Part shown: positions 1 to 10,803 of the stretch, one piece after another
Numbering within the stretch: the first letter of the stretch is position 1
Layout: the number at the start of each line of letters is the position of its first letter
Source of the DNA: Hybos culiciformis
Taxonomy: Eukaryota; Arthropoda; Insecta; Diptera; Hybotidae
Length of the DNA stretch: 64,000 nt
Assembly: GCA_964007475.1 (NCBI GenBank)
Contig: OZ023275.1
Span: 41,969,381 to 42,033,380, forward strand
Direction: 5' to 3'
Position numbers and translations under genes: made by a program
Notes under the pieces: generated by a model
Told to the model about the DNA's origin: nothing
The model's input: only the letters and a program-made list of their open reading frames with translations
The model's database searches: none

Positions 1-3000
1 TTTAATGGATAAAGTTATTAACCTCATAATTTCGTGTCATTGGGGTTTTAAATAAAAAAAAGAATAAAAATTTAAATATAAGTTTTTCATTCACATAAAA
101 TAAAAGTTTATTAAACCCCTTTTTATTTAGCATCTTTTTCTTATTTTTTTTTTTTTAACATTATTTATTAAAATTTAATTATGTATTAAAAAATTCTAAA
201 AGTCTCACTTTACTGTGTCCTTGCTTAAGGCCGTTTACAGTATATTATAATATAAAAAATATGTTTTCTTTGGGTAGAAATAATTTTTTTCGAAGTATTA
301 TAAGTATTATATAAAATTAATTAGATTATCGCATTTTTCATGATTTATCATTTTAGGGTGACACGAGTCTCTATTCTTAAATGTTAAATATTAATTAGTT
401 TATAGTATCCATATATTTATATTATCTATATTTCGCTGTCGAGGATAATCTATGGAAATAAAAATCAATCAATTTTATGATTTCGCTTCGCTTCGAAGGC
501 TCCATTGATTTTCCTTTTTTTTTACTGACTTTAAACGTTAGTAATATTTTGAAAATACATTCATATTAAGTTAAAAAGAATCTGTTAAAAAACCATGACA
601 TAAATTTTGTTCATATACTTTATATTTTTATTCATTTTTCATTATTAACATTTGGTTTCTATAAGCTGACGTTTCTTTAATAATAAAATTTTATTTTTCT
701 TTAATATACTTTTAAAAGTATATTATAATAATGTTTTATGTAAAAAGAGATATTTTAAAAGCATTATGAAAATTTAATTATACGCCTATTAATTCTAATA
801 GGATCTGAAAATTAATGCAATTTGAATTAAGTTTTAAAAATTTCATTTAAAATTTATAAAGTCTCTTGAGATTTTTATTTTAAATTTTTTTTCTTTTATT
901 TTATTGCATTAACATAACACAGAGTGTTTCTTATAATAAACATTAGTATAGAGTTCGAAAATATTTTAGCGAGTAGAAAGTTTATACTTAATAAGTTTTT
1001 TTTTTTAATTATCATTATAAATCTTTGGCTTGGTTTTTGTTTAAATTTTTGCTATCTTATTATTTATTACACATTTTTAGTCATCAAATGTTATAATTAT
1101 TTTTAAATTATATACGTGTTTCTCTTTGACGCAGGAATAATGTAATCCAACACACACCACTCAGACAAGAATCCAATTCAACATGCCTATAATACCCAAA
1201 GAAAAATTATTTATTTTATCTAATTCTTTTTAGGATTCTTACGCAAAACAGCGCGGCTATTTTTCCTCAAATTGTTGCAAAAATTTTCTGTTATACAAAA
1301 GATAATCAAGAGTAATTTAAGAATGTTAGTCTTAAAAAAACGATTGATAAAATAAAAAGTACAATACATACATAAATATAATAATGTAGTTATAAACATC
1401 TTCTTATTGTTTATTTAACATTATGAATTTAGCTTATAAAATCAATTTACCTTATGAATATTGAAACTATATAGAGAGATATATAAAAAGTTTTCTATTT
1501 CAATTTAGAATTATGTAATAGGTACTACGTGATAGTTTTCTTTTTATGGTCATCTAAATAACAATTTGATTATATTTTTCCCATAATAAATTCTTTTTTT
1601 TTCTTACCTAGGCATTATTTTCAATATTCTAAATTTCTAAACTATACTTATTTGTATATATCAACATACCAAAAAATCAGTAGACTTGTTGATTGCAGTT
1701 CAACTGTATAATTTTCATTATTAATAAAAATGTTTATATCAAATATCATACATTTCTTATTTCTACAGATAATTTTATGATAATCATTACTCTGCTTAAT
1801 TTAACTACATACAGAAATCAAAATTAATTAATAACACCTCACATGCCAATCATATAATCATAAAATTGCATTACATTTCTGTAGATTTAAATTAATTTTA
1901 CTTAAATTTTGCTACATAAAAAATATTGTTAAGTTAATATTTTCCATAAACTTAAATTTTAATTACTTTTTCTCTGTCATTAACATCAACCACAATTATT
2001 TTGGTGAATACTTAGTTAGTAATATGAATGAATTTTTTTTTTGTACTGAATAAAATGCAAAAAATTCTTAAATATTGTAAAATTGCATAATAATAAAGGA
2101 ACTCGTGTCCTGAATATTCAGAAAAAAAAAAATTAAATACAAATTTTTGGTGCAATCTTCTTCACATAGTTTATGAAAATTGCAATATCATATAAAATTT
2201 TACATATAAAATCTACGATTCCATTAAAAGTATTACAGATGTTTCTTTGAATATGCAATGCATGGAGTACGACCAAATAAATTAAATATATGGAGTTCAC
2301 TTTCTTCTCATTGCGTTTTAAAATATATTTCTACAATCGAAATAATTTTTTAGACCTCAGCCTGAATCGTATGGTACATTAGAGTGCTTAAAATTTTTTT
2401 AATGTTCCTACCCCATCTGATAAGGCTCCTCCACGCAAATACCTACCAATTTTTATTAAATTATATTTTCAGCCCTCACTCCGAATCGTTGGACACAATC
2501 GAGAGCTAACCATTTTTTTTTTGGTTCTTCTAATCGTTACCGATCATATACCATAGTTAATCAGAATCTATTAAAAACTTTCTCAAAAAATTTAAATTTT
2601 ATATATGAATATTATTTAGACCCTTGGACGGTAAGTACTAAACTATGATCACAGACAATATTGCGGATAAAAGTTTTCTACAAAATATTTATACGAAAAT
2701 TTTTACATACTATATAATAAATTTTTATAATCATTTTTTCATATTGTTCCAATTGTTTTATAAATGGAAAAGAAAAATTCTATAAATATAAAATTAATCA
2801 TTATGCATGTAACATTATTAAATTGTACATATAATATGAAAAACGATAACTATAAAATTAATTATGCAATTATGCATATATTGCACATAAAAGATGTAAA
2901 TTTTACTTTTATTACTGTCACGAATTAATGCTGGAAAAATGGCAAATTTTATTGCATTTTGTAATTTTATTTTATCTATAATAAGTTCTATATATTTTTT

Positions 3001-4690
3001 ATTATTTTAGCTGTACAAGAGCAGCTAATGTTGCTATTAATATGAATATATGTTAGGTATTTAATTCACAACACTAAAATATTATTATTTTGTGGTAAAA
3101 TAAATATTTTTCCAATTTCAACTCGAAAATTTATCATTTGTAATTTTTATAAAATTCCTCCCCGTAGCTACTATTATAGAAAAAGACTATATTACAATAT
3201 TACCAATGATATGATTTTTTTTAATCCGATCTCTGGATTTATCGACGGGGCTTCTAAATTTAAAAACTATACATGATTCACCGTAGAATGCGCAGATATT
3301 TCTTTTAGTCCAATTCGTCGGCTAAATTTGTTTATTTGAATCCCTAGGCTTTTCAATCAAAATTCGTTTGAAAAGCAATATTGGAATTTTTTTTTTAGTT
3401 TAATGTATTTCATAATGAAAAGCATAAACATAATTTTTTTATGCCATATTCCATTGTTATCCCGATAATTTTAATCTCAGAAAATAATCAATTTTCATTG
3501 TATTTTATTTTATTATTATTTTTTTTAAATTTATTTTGATATTTCATTAACGTAAATTCTTTTCATACAAAACAAACATTTTTCCACTTTTTTTTTTAAT
3601 TTTTCTTTGTGGTTTGATTCATTGTGTAATCTTTTAGCATGCCTGCTGCATATATACAAATTTGAGACATGAGAATGAAAAGGACATGCTACAAATTTAT
3701 GAAACAGTTTTAAATCACATGCTTGATAGTCATAAATCTTTTTGCAAAACTGATTCTATGCCAAATTAAATTAAATTAAATTGTTGTTTATTATATAAAT
3801 TTTATTGCTTCTTAAACGATTTAAATTTCTTTTTATGTACATATTTATTTTTTCGATGAATTTAAGTTCTTGGCAGTGTAAACTGATGTTACATTTTTAA
3901 TGAAATTAAAAAACAAGAATATTACATGAAAAATAAAGGATGATGACGGTGTGTGATTTTAATTTTTTGTTTAACAAGAAGATGAAGTTTGAAGTAGTAA
4001 AATTCTTTGTACAGTAACACCACTATTTGTATTATATATACATAAGATTTCTGGATACATAATATCTTGGAATATGTATTAGGTTTTTTTTTTGCAGATT
4101 TTGTCTAGTTCCATAAATTCTATAGTCTAACTCATTAAATAAAATCATAAAGTAGAATATCTTCTATGAACTTCATTAAATTTATAATATTTGTAAAAAA
4201 AATCTAGTTGATTAGCCAGAAAATAATAATTATTTTAAGCCAATTAAAAAAAAAAAACATAATTATTTTTATAAATTACAAATTATGACATTATGAACTA
4301 AATATAATAAAATAAATTTACACATAAAAATAATAATTGAGTTTAGTATAATAATGATATAACAAACATAAATAATGATATAATATACATAAAATTGTAT
4401 TTAGTACAATAAAATAAAATTTTATTTTTATTAGAAAACATTTTATATGAATTATTTTTTTTTTAAATTTATATCATTTCAAACATTTTTTTAATAATTA
4501 TTCAATTATTAAAAAAAATTTAGGGAAAAAATTTTATTTTTGTATATTAAAATAATATTTTAGTCTCCTTGGACTAAAAACAAAATAAATAATATAGTTT
4601 TTTGTACTACTGCAGAAATTCAGTAACAAATACGTTTACTTGAATATTTGGAAAAACAAACTGGATCCAACTTTAAATGTACATTTACGT
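1..4690. other. AT-rich non-coding stretch, no supported gene
   Basis: Long runs of A and T with stops in all frames and no convincing open frame. Visible minor structure: a degenerate direct duplication at about 2350-2400 and 2467-2520 (period about 118 bp, both copies around the words CCTGAATCGT / CCGAATCGTT), and a short hairpin at about 3350-3380 (GCTTTTCAA / TTTGAAAAGC). A possible terminal exon at 1234-1305 is listed separately. The stretch could be an intron or intergenic DNA; nothing here decides between the two. Confidence 0.6.
1234..1305 (+). other. weak candidate terminal exon
   Basis: A pyrimidine-rich acceptor (ATTCTTTTTAG) is followed by 23 open codons beginning DSYAKQRGYFSSNCC and ending KR before TAA at 1303-1305. 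Base composition over the first 40 bases is clearly less AT-rich than the surroundings (AAAACAGCGCGGC). No upstream exon can be identified and the peptide is not recognised. A chance acceptor next to a short open frame is fully possible, so this is only a pointer for transcript data. Confidence 0.15.
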
Positions 4691-4692
4691 CT

Positions 4693-4734
4693 TTCGACTT
4701 GCCGAGGCAACTCTTCGGCTTGCCGAGGCAACTC
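4693..4734. repeat. two-copy 21-bp GC-rich tandem repeat
   Basis: Two adjacent 21-bp units differ by one base (TTCGACTTGCCGAGGCAACTC at 4693-4713 and the same with G at the sixth position at 4714-4734). GC content is much higher than in the surrounding DNA. On the minus strand the units translate in one frame as a seven-residue repeat (ELPRQAE, ELPRQVE) followed by RRKCTFKVG, so it may be a fragment of coding sequence; no splice structure confirms this. Confidence 0.6.
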
Positions 4735-5007
4735 CGAGGATAGCCCCGACAAATGATACCTACTCTAAACCCTAAACTTAAAAACTAAAATAATAACTGA
4801 TGCCATTCACGATGCTAATCAATACGATGCGATACAATGATACTAATAATTTCTTCTAATGCCATCAACATCTTTTGAGTACCAGCTGCACTACTGAGCG
4901 AAGTAGATTATCTTAAATCAAAATTTCGGCAGAAACAATACCATTCACCCAGCCCTTCTCACCTCCAAATGATATTAAAGAATTATACTTGAATACGTGA
5001 TAAATAA

Positions 5008-5283
5008 TTATAAATGTATAATATAATAATAACATTTTGGAGTAACTGTGGAAGTGGGTTTGTTGTGCCTAATCATTCGAAACAAAATTCCCCGCTCGGC
5101 AAGCTGGTACAACGCATCACAGTGCCATCGAAGATCAATAAGCAGGTTTTCGAGACCGTGATTCCTATCCACACACCAATGGAGAATATACACCAACATC
5201 ATGGCGTCCACCGCATGTAATGGATAGAAACCCGGTCGGCTATTGATCTTCACACACTTCACACACAAGTGTGCCGATGCGTA
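5008..5283 (-). CDS. exon-like open frame, unrecognised protein
   Basis: On the minus strand an acceptor (GAGAGTTTCAG ending at 5284) opens onto a frame that reads about 92 codons to a TAA at 5008-5010. The translation begins YASAHLCVKCVKINSRPGF and continues with W-, C- and H-rich protein-like text (LVYILHWCVDRNHGLENLL, then DLRWHCDALYQLAERG and ILFRMIRHN). Its GC content is well above the flanks, as expected of a conserved exon in an AT-rich genome. The last residues (KCYYYIIHL) look like read-through of non-coding DNA, so the exon probably ends near 5017-5025, although no strong GT donor is visible there. No in-frame ATG stands near the acceptor, which suits an internal exon. I do not recognise the family. 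An overlapping plus-strand frame (5014-5220) looks like its shadow. It could also be a retrocopy or transposon fragment. Confidence 0.4.
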   Translation of the reverse strand, partial: YASAHLCVKCVKINSRPGFYPLHAVDAMMLVYILHWCVDRNHGLENLLIDLRWHCDALYQLAERGILFRMIRHNKPTSTVTPKCYYYIIHL

Positions 5284-5514
5284 CTGAAACTCTCAATAAA
5301 AAATATTAAGTAATTTAACCAAGTGGTTAAATTACCAATATCAATTATATACTAAAAATTTTAAAAAACTATTAGAAATGAGAATATTAAGAACTGTCCC
5401 AGAAAAAAAACCAACTATTTTCGTTTGAAAGAATTTTTCGGTTTTATGGGGTTTTTTTTTCTGAGACAATTCAAAAGTTTTATCTTACTGCTTAGCAGCA
5501 ATTCTAAAGGTGTT

Positions 5515-5603
5515 AAGTTATCCACGGCCCATGAAGCACGATTCTTAGTTGTAGGGAGTGCTGAGTAGGAGGTCTTTGGGTCGCGTAGTCGTGGATAACT
5601 TCA
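5515..5603. repeat. short inverted repeat at the LINE 5' boundary
   Basis: AAGTTATCCACG at 5515-5526 is answered by CGTGGATAACTT near 5590-5601, giving a 12-bp stem with a loop of about 63 bases. The left stem lies just outside, and the right stem just inside, the segment present in the inverted copy (breakpoint 5533/5534). The repeat could have taken part in the rearrangement or could mark an element end. Confidence 0.55.
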
Positions 5604-5669
5604 CACCAGTCCGACAAAAATTCCAAAATTCCAAAAAAAATATTAAAAAAAAATTCTCAAAAAAGTTTA

Positions 5670-5701
5670 TACATATATACATATTATATATATATATATG
5701 C

Positions 5702-5738
<37 letters not shown>
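5670..5738. repeat. TA microsatellite, hAT target
   Basis: Long (TA)n run with a few interruptions directly left of the hAT-like element; it resumes at 6937-6950 on the other side. In the inverted copy the matching run (about 15691-15765) also received a second hAT-like insertion. Confidence 0.85.
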
Positions 5739-5741
<3 letters not shown>

Positions 5742-6936
5742 TGGCGTGCGGTGACTTTTATTTGAAGGTGTGCAGAGTTGTCCCACCCTTGGAGTGACCC
5801 AGAACCAATGACGAGGACGTAGAGGGATAATGGTTCCATTTTTTATTTTTTTTTATTTATTTTTTTTTTTTTATTAATCTAGATTGTAGTGAATTATAAT
5901 TTATAATGTTTTTATAATGTTTTGAAACAATAGTGCTTCTCCTCAAAAAAAAAATTTAAATAAAAATATTCTGTGTAAAAAAATTCAACATGCATTTTGT
6001 TACTGTAATTTCCTTTTGAGATTTAATTACACAAACCAAACGCAACTAGACTATTTTACGTTCAGAATATTTTTAATCCAAAATTTTCCTGAGAAGCATT
6101 AAACTAAATTTTAACAAAAACATTTCAATAAACATTTTTTTTTAAAGACAACATTATTGTCACTTACAACAGTTTACTTTTCAGAATTTTACCATTCTTA
6201 TGTTCATAGGAGAAAAATTCCCTTGAGCGGCAAAATATCAAAAGCACAAAACAAAACAAAACAACATATCTTCACAGTTTTCCACTAGAGTTCTTATGTT
6301 CAGAGAGAGAAAAATTCCCTTGAGCGGCAAAACATCAAAAGCACAAAACAAAACAAAACACACCTTCACAGTTTTCCACTAGAGTTCTTATGTTCAGAGA
6401 GAGAAAAATTCCCTTGAGCGGCAAAACATCAAAAGCACAAAACAATATAAAAAGCTTACACCTTCACAGTTTTCCACTAGAGTTTTTTGTGTAGGATCAG
6501 AAATTGTTTATAATGTTCGTTTGTTGATAGAGAGGTGCAGAAATTTTGTAACACACAAAAGGATTTTTTTTTTTTATTTTGCTTGTGTAAAATGATTACG
6601 CATGCGCAATGCTGGAAATTTTTTATATGAAAAATAAAAAGCTTTATTATTTTTGTTCAAGCAAGTTGTGCTAGCACCTGATTAGCACCAAAAAATTTGT
6701 TATAACTTTAATTGCGGTGCGATAATGGTAAATTTTTAGTTTTTACTTTTTTCAGATTCTAACGCGAATTTTGTAAATATTCAGAGTACTTTTGTTTGCC
6801 AGTATGTATTGAAAATAAAAACATATTGATTTAAAAACTCTAGCTAGTTATAATTTTTTTTATCATTTTATTTTGATAAGTTATTTTTTAAGAGAGTGTG
6901 CTCTGCACCTGGAGCACCTTAGACCGCTCGCCACTG
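5739..6936. mobile_element. hAT-like non-autonomous element A
   Basis: The termini are CAGTGGCGTGCGGT at 5739 and the reverse complement of CAGTGGCGAGCGGT ending at 6936, a 14-bp TIR with one mismatch. CAGTG starts are common in hAT transposons. ATATATAT flanks both ends and would fit the 8-bp hAT target duplication, but in a TA microsatellite that cannot be proven. There is no transposase frame inside, so the 1,198-bp element is non-autonomous. It contains a three-unit tandem array (6195-6484). A second copy sits at 13438-14590 inside the inverted LINE copy and lacks about 40 bp near the left TIR, just after the shared GGGTGGGACAACTCTGC region. Confidence 0.75.
6195..6484. repeat. three-unit ~95-bp tandem array inside hAT-like A
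   Basis: Units start at 6195, 6291 and 6385, each beginning TTCTTATGTTCA. Each contains AATTCCCTTGAGCGGCAAAA and ends CAGTTTTCCACTAGAG. Units 2 and 3 are closest to each other; unit 1 lacks part of the GAGAGA stretch. Subterminal arrays are frequent in hAT elements, where they can act as transposase-binding sites; that role here is inference. Confidence 0.85.
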
Positions 6937-6950
6937 ATATATATATATAT

Positions 6951-7163
6951 TCTGTCAATAACTCATATATCGAAATTAAAGGTATCGACGATTCCGTTAC
7001 CAAAGTATATGATATTAATGAATTGAACATGTTGTATCCAGTTCCTGAAGAAGATAAAAACCCAAAAGTATCAAGTAAGAAATCAAATAATGCTTCATCA
7101 ACTAGAACCACCAACCAAAACAAAAGGCAAACTGGTATTAAATCTACAACTGCAGCTAAATAA
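6951..7163 (+). pseudogene. LINE ORF1 C-terminal remnant
   Basis: An open frame enters from the TA microsatellite and reads about 70 codons to TAA at 7161-7163. The text includes NSYIEIKGIDDSV and DINELNMLYPVPEED, and ends in a basic Ser/Thr/Asn/Lys-rich tail (KSTTAAK). It stands 5' of ORF2 in the same orientation, so it is read as the end of the LINE's ORF1 (an RNA-binding gag-like protein in this class). The 5' part is missing because hAT-like A and TA repeat replace it. The matching minus-strand piece at 13210-13424 carries a one-base insertion (a third C in the TATCC run) that shifts the frame. Confidence 0.5.
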
Positions 7164-7699
7164 AATATCTTTTTTTTAATTTTTTTTTTTTCTCTTTTTT
7201 TTTTTTTTTTCTTTCTTCTCTACTGATTATTTTTGATTGCATTCTTGTGCAGTTAATGTATTAATAGATGGAAAGAATTAGTTCTTATTTTTTTTGAATT
7301 TTATTGTAGTTTTATTTTTTTTATTTTTTTTACTTGTAATAAATAATGGATCAATAATTTGATTTTATTTTACAGTTTATTTTTGATCGCATTCTTACGC
7401 TGTAAATGTAATAATAGAAAAAAAAAAAAAAAAGAAGAAGGAAGGAAGGAAGAAGGAAAAGAAGGAAAAATTGTAGTTTTTTGCTTATGCATATAATAAG
7501 TAATAGATAAATAATTAGATTTTATTTTACAATTTTTGTATTTTTAAATTTTACTTTAGATTTTTGTTTTTAACAAAATTAATTATGTTTATTAAACTTG
7601 CATTTAAACTTTATGTTTTCTTTTTAGGCGATTTTGGATGTGATTGTGAGGCTCATCTACAGGCGATGGGAGTGATGTTTACCAGCTTTATATACCATA
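7164..7699 (+). repeat. LINE inter-ORF spacer with 150-bp tandem duplication and purine tract
   Basis: Two diverged tandem units begin near 7225 and 7375. The landmark words TTTTGATTGCATTCTTGTGC (7231) and TTTTGATCGCATTCTTACGC (7381) are 150 bp apart. Both units carry GTAATAAAT or AAGTAATAGA and TTTTATTTTAC further on. Unit 2 has gained a purine-only tract at about 7419-7470 (A-run, then GAAG/GGAA repeats). The spacer has no open frame and leads to the ORF2 start at 7700. Confidence 0.6.
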
Positions 7700-10503
7700 A
7701 TGATGTCAAATAATGTAGCAAGTGACAATTCAGTGCTTAGATCTAAGCTAGTTAATTTTTCTCATTCACTAAACGTTGGTCATATGAATGTTCAAAGTCT
7801 TAATCCTCTCTACAAAAAACCTAAGTTTTCTGACTTCACGAAAATTCTTCATGGAAACTATCTGGACATTGTCGGTATTTCAGAGACATGGTTTAAAAGT
7901 GGTATTCATTCAAATCGATCAGTTCATATAAATGGTTATAAATTGTATCGTAACGACAGACAACCTGCATCTGCACACGGTGGTGGGGTAGCCATATACG
8001 TTTCAAATAAACTCAATGCACGCATAGTTGCTGTATCAGATTTCTCTAGTATTATAGAATTCATTTTCATTGAAGTTGTATTTCAGTCACGGAGGGTTCT
8101 TGTGGGTGTCATTTACAGACCTTCCGGTAATATTGATAGCTTGTACGAGATTTTTAATCTTCTCTGCCACAGATACAGTGATGTTATTATCATGGGAGAT
8201 TTTAACCTTAATATATTTAACTCAACTATCAAACAAAAACTTTTGGATTTTATTGAGCCATTTAACTTGAACATAGTTCATAATAACGTACATACTCATT
8301 TCGATGTTTTCCATCATAGCACTTCTCTCTTAGATTATTTTTTTACTTCTAAGATTTTGTGTCAAGATCAATTTTGGTCACCCTGTATATCTAAACATGC
8401 TTTTATTTTTATTTCTTACGATTTTCCCAAAATTCTAAACGAATCTAATTATATTTTTCGTGATTTTTTTAACATTAATACCGATTTCCTTTTGGCTGAT
8501 GCATGTAACAAGGACTTGAGTGGAATCTATGCCACTTCTGATGTTAATGTTCAATTAGTTATTTTTACAACGTTCTCTTGGAACTTATAGACAATCACGT
8601 TCCTTTTAAACAATTTATTTCGATTAACAAGGTGAATCCCTGGTTCAATCAACAATGTAAAAACGCTCAAAACCTTCGTAATTTAGCTTTTAAATCTTAC
8701 CAACTTAATAAAACCAATGATAACTGGTGCATTTACAGAAGATATCAAAATAAATACACTCAAATCACTCGAAATGCCAAAATGAATTTTGGCATTAAAT
8801 ATTTCGATCTGAACTAAACATCTAAAGTACTTTGGAAAAAGATTAACAATTTGGGTGTTAAAGATTCATCTGAAACAATATCAAATTCTATTGATGTCAA
8901 CGCAGTTAACAATCAGTTTGCTACTTGCCAATCTATTCCATCTCTTGTTCGGTCTGATCATTTATTTCCTGAGGAAATGGACTCCTTTTTCTTTCATAAT
9001 GTTTCGCTCATGGACCTTGAGAAGGCATTTAAGTCAATTTCCGTTAATGCATGTGGACTCGATAATGTCCCTATTTCGTTTTTGAAACTTCTTTTTCCAT
9101 TATATCATAATCATTTTCTGCATATAATTAATACTATCTTTACAACTTCTGTTTTTTAAGATGCTTGGAAATCAGCAAAAATAATTCCTATTCCCAAAAA
9201 ATCTGGTAGTTGTGACTTAAGACCTATAAGTATATTGCCTGCTTTTTCTAAAGTATGCGAAAAACTTATATTAATTTAATTATCATGTCATTTCGACTCT
9301 TTCAATGCAATTTATAAATTTCAATCTGGTTTTCGACGTTATTTCAGTTGCACCACTGCATTATTGGGCATAACTGAGAGAATACGATTTAATACTGATC
9401 GAAAGATAGTTTCCGTCCTTCTCCTTCTTGATTTCTCCAAAGCTTTTGATAGTGTTGATCACTCTATTCTTTGTAAAAAGCTTAAAACTGATTTTAAATT
9501 ATCAAATACGGCAGTAAAACTAATATTTTCTTATCTCTGCAACCGACGTCTCTATAGCTGACAAGCTCTCTGAGTGGGCGTATTTAGCTAGGGGTGTTGC
9601 CCAAGGCTCTCTTCTGGGTCCCCTTCTTTTTTCCATTTTTATTAATGACATGGCTTCGAAAGTTAAACATTCTACTATTCATATTTACGCCGATGATGCT
9701 CAACTTCTTTTTTCCCAGAGTTTTAAAAGAATCTCAGAATTAAATTCAGCAATTACTGAAGACATTTCCCTTATTGTTGAATGGGCTTCTGAAAACAAGC
9801 TTGAAATCAACCCCTCGAAAACTCTAGCTATTGCATTCTTCAATTATCCTGTGAAACACTTACTATACCTATTACTTTCAATAACGAAACTATTTCGTTT
9901 TCCGAAAAAGTCAAAATATTAGGGCTTATTCTTGATGAAACTCTATCAATGAGTCCTCAAATAAACTCCACCATTAGTAAAATCAACTATATGTTGAGAT
10001 CCTTATATAATGTAAATCAGTATTTGCCCCTGTCATTAAAAGTTAAATTAGCCAAATCTCTGCTTATGCCTCATTTTATGTTTGGTGCAGAATTGTTTGT
10101 CGGTTGCAATAGAACATTTTTATTAAATCTTGAACGTAGCTTTAACAACGTAATACGTTTTACCTACAATTTAAACCGCTACGATCATGTCTCTGAAATT
10201 GTCCACAAATTTTTAGGGTCTTCTTTCACAATATTATGAAAATGTAGGTCACTGTTTTTGCTGTATAAAATAATTCAAAATAAACAACCTGAATATCTTT
10301 TCGATTACATAACTTTTTCTCATTCAGCAAGATCTAATTCAATTATTATTCCTATTCATAGGCTTAATATTGCTTCTCAGTCGTTCATTGTTCGCAGTGC
10401 TTCAATGTGGAACCGCCTGCCTAACACTATCAAAAATGCCCAGTCTCATATGAAGTTCGCTAAGTTAATTCTAGATTTTTTCAACATTAATCAAATCGAA
10501 TAA
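7700..10503 (+). pseudogene. LINE ORF2 pseudogene: APE endonuclease + reverse transcriptase
   Basis: The natural ORF2 product nicks target DNA and reverse-transcribes the element RNA at the nick. Endonuclease block (7700 to about 8430): GHMNVQSLNP, GISETWF, HGGGVAIYV, GVIYRPSG, IIMGDFNLN and LLDYFFTS appear in the usual order. The final SDH motif reads SKH, so a catalytic Asp is lost. Reverse transcriptase block (about 9190-9920): LRPISILPAFSKVCEKL, FQSGFR, LLDFSKAFDSVDHSIL, GVAQGSLLGPLLFSIFIND and the catalytic IYADDAQ. The C-terminal part (9949-10503) includes FIVRSASMWNRLPNTIKN, typical of CR1/Jockey-like proteins. The frame is broken at least at 8560-8590 (frameshift), 8815-8817, 9157-9159, about 9277, 9559-9561 and around 9850-9920 and 10237. 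The ATGATG at 7700 is the first plausible start. Confidence 0.85.
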
Positions 10504-10592
10504 GATACTGAATTGTCACTTGCTTATTTACTGATATTTTATCAATTTAATAGTTCTTTTTCTTGAAAAGTTTCTGTTTTATTCCTCTTTAT

Positions 10593-10792
10593 NNNNNNNN
10601 NNNNNNNNNNNNNNNNNNNNNNNNNNNNNNNNNNNNNNNNNNNNNNNNNNNNNNNNNNNNNNNNNNNNNNNNNNNNNNNNNNNNNNNNNNNNNNNNNNNN
10701 NNNNNNNNNNNNNNNNNNNNNNNNNNNNNNNNNNNNNNNNNNNNNNNNNNNNNNNNNNNNNNNNNNNNNNNNNNNNNNNNNNNNNNNNNNNN
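10593..10792. other. assembly gap, exactly 200 N
   Basis: Two hundred consecutive N, a fixed size that scaffolding software inserts when the true distance is unknown. The bases before it (10546-10592) recur identically at 15896-15942. The bases after it begin in the middle of an inverted copy of the sequence to its left. The gap therefore need not represent missing DNA. Confidence 0.95.
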
Positions 10793-10803
10793 CAGAGAGC
10801 TTG

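Larger units (their letters stand above)
5534..10592 (+). mobile_element. CR1/Jockey-type LINE, copy A (degenerate, runs into gap)
   Basis: This non-LTR retrotransposon holds, in order, an ORF1 3' remnant (6951-7163), a spacer with a 150-bp duplication, and ORF2 with APE endonuclease and reverse transcriptase (7700-10503). The 3' untranslated part then runs into the N gap. The 5' limit of 5534 is where similarity to the inverted copy (10793-15897) stops, so it is a lower bound, not a proven element end. A hAT-like element (5739-6936) lies between the 5' part and ORF1, both embedded in TA microsatellite. The missing 3' end can be read at 15896-16255, where the same 47 bases recur and lead to an (AAAT)n tail, a style of tail usual in CR1/L2-type elements. 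Many frameshifts and stops show the copy is dead. Confidence 0.8.

Noticed and set aside
924..1106. 60-codon open frame
   Set aside because: Phe/Ile/Leu/Asn-rich product of AT-rich DNA, non-ATG start, no domain, signal or splice context.
4762..4776. CTCTAAACCCTAAAC resembles plant-type telomere repeats (CCCTAAA)
   Set aside because: Fewer than two units; no array, so chance is enough.
5014..5220. Plus-strand open frame opposite the 5008-5283 minus-strand frame
   Set aside because: It looks like the shadow; the minus-strand text is more protein-like and has an acceptor.
5558..5797. Open frame reading across the TA microsatellite (Ile-Tyr repeats)
   Set aside because: The long frame is produced by (TA)n being free of stops in this phase; there is no protein family.
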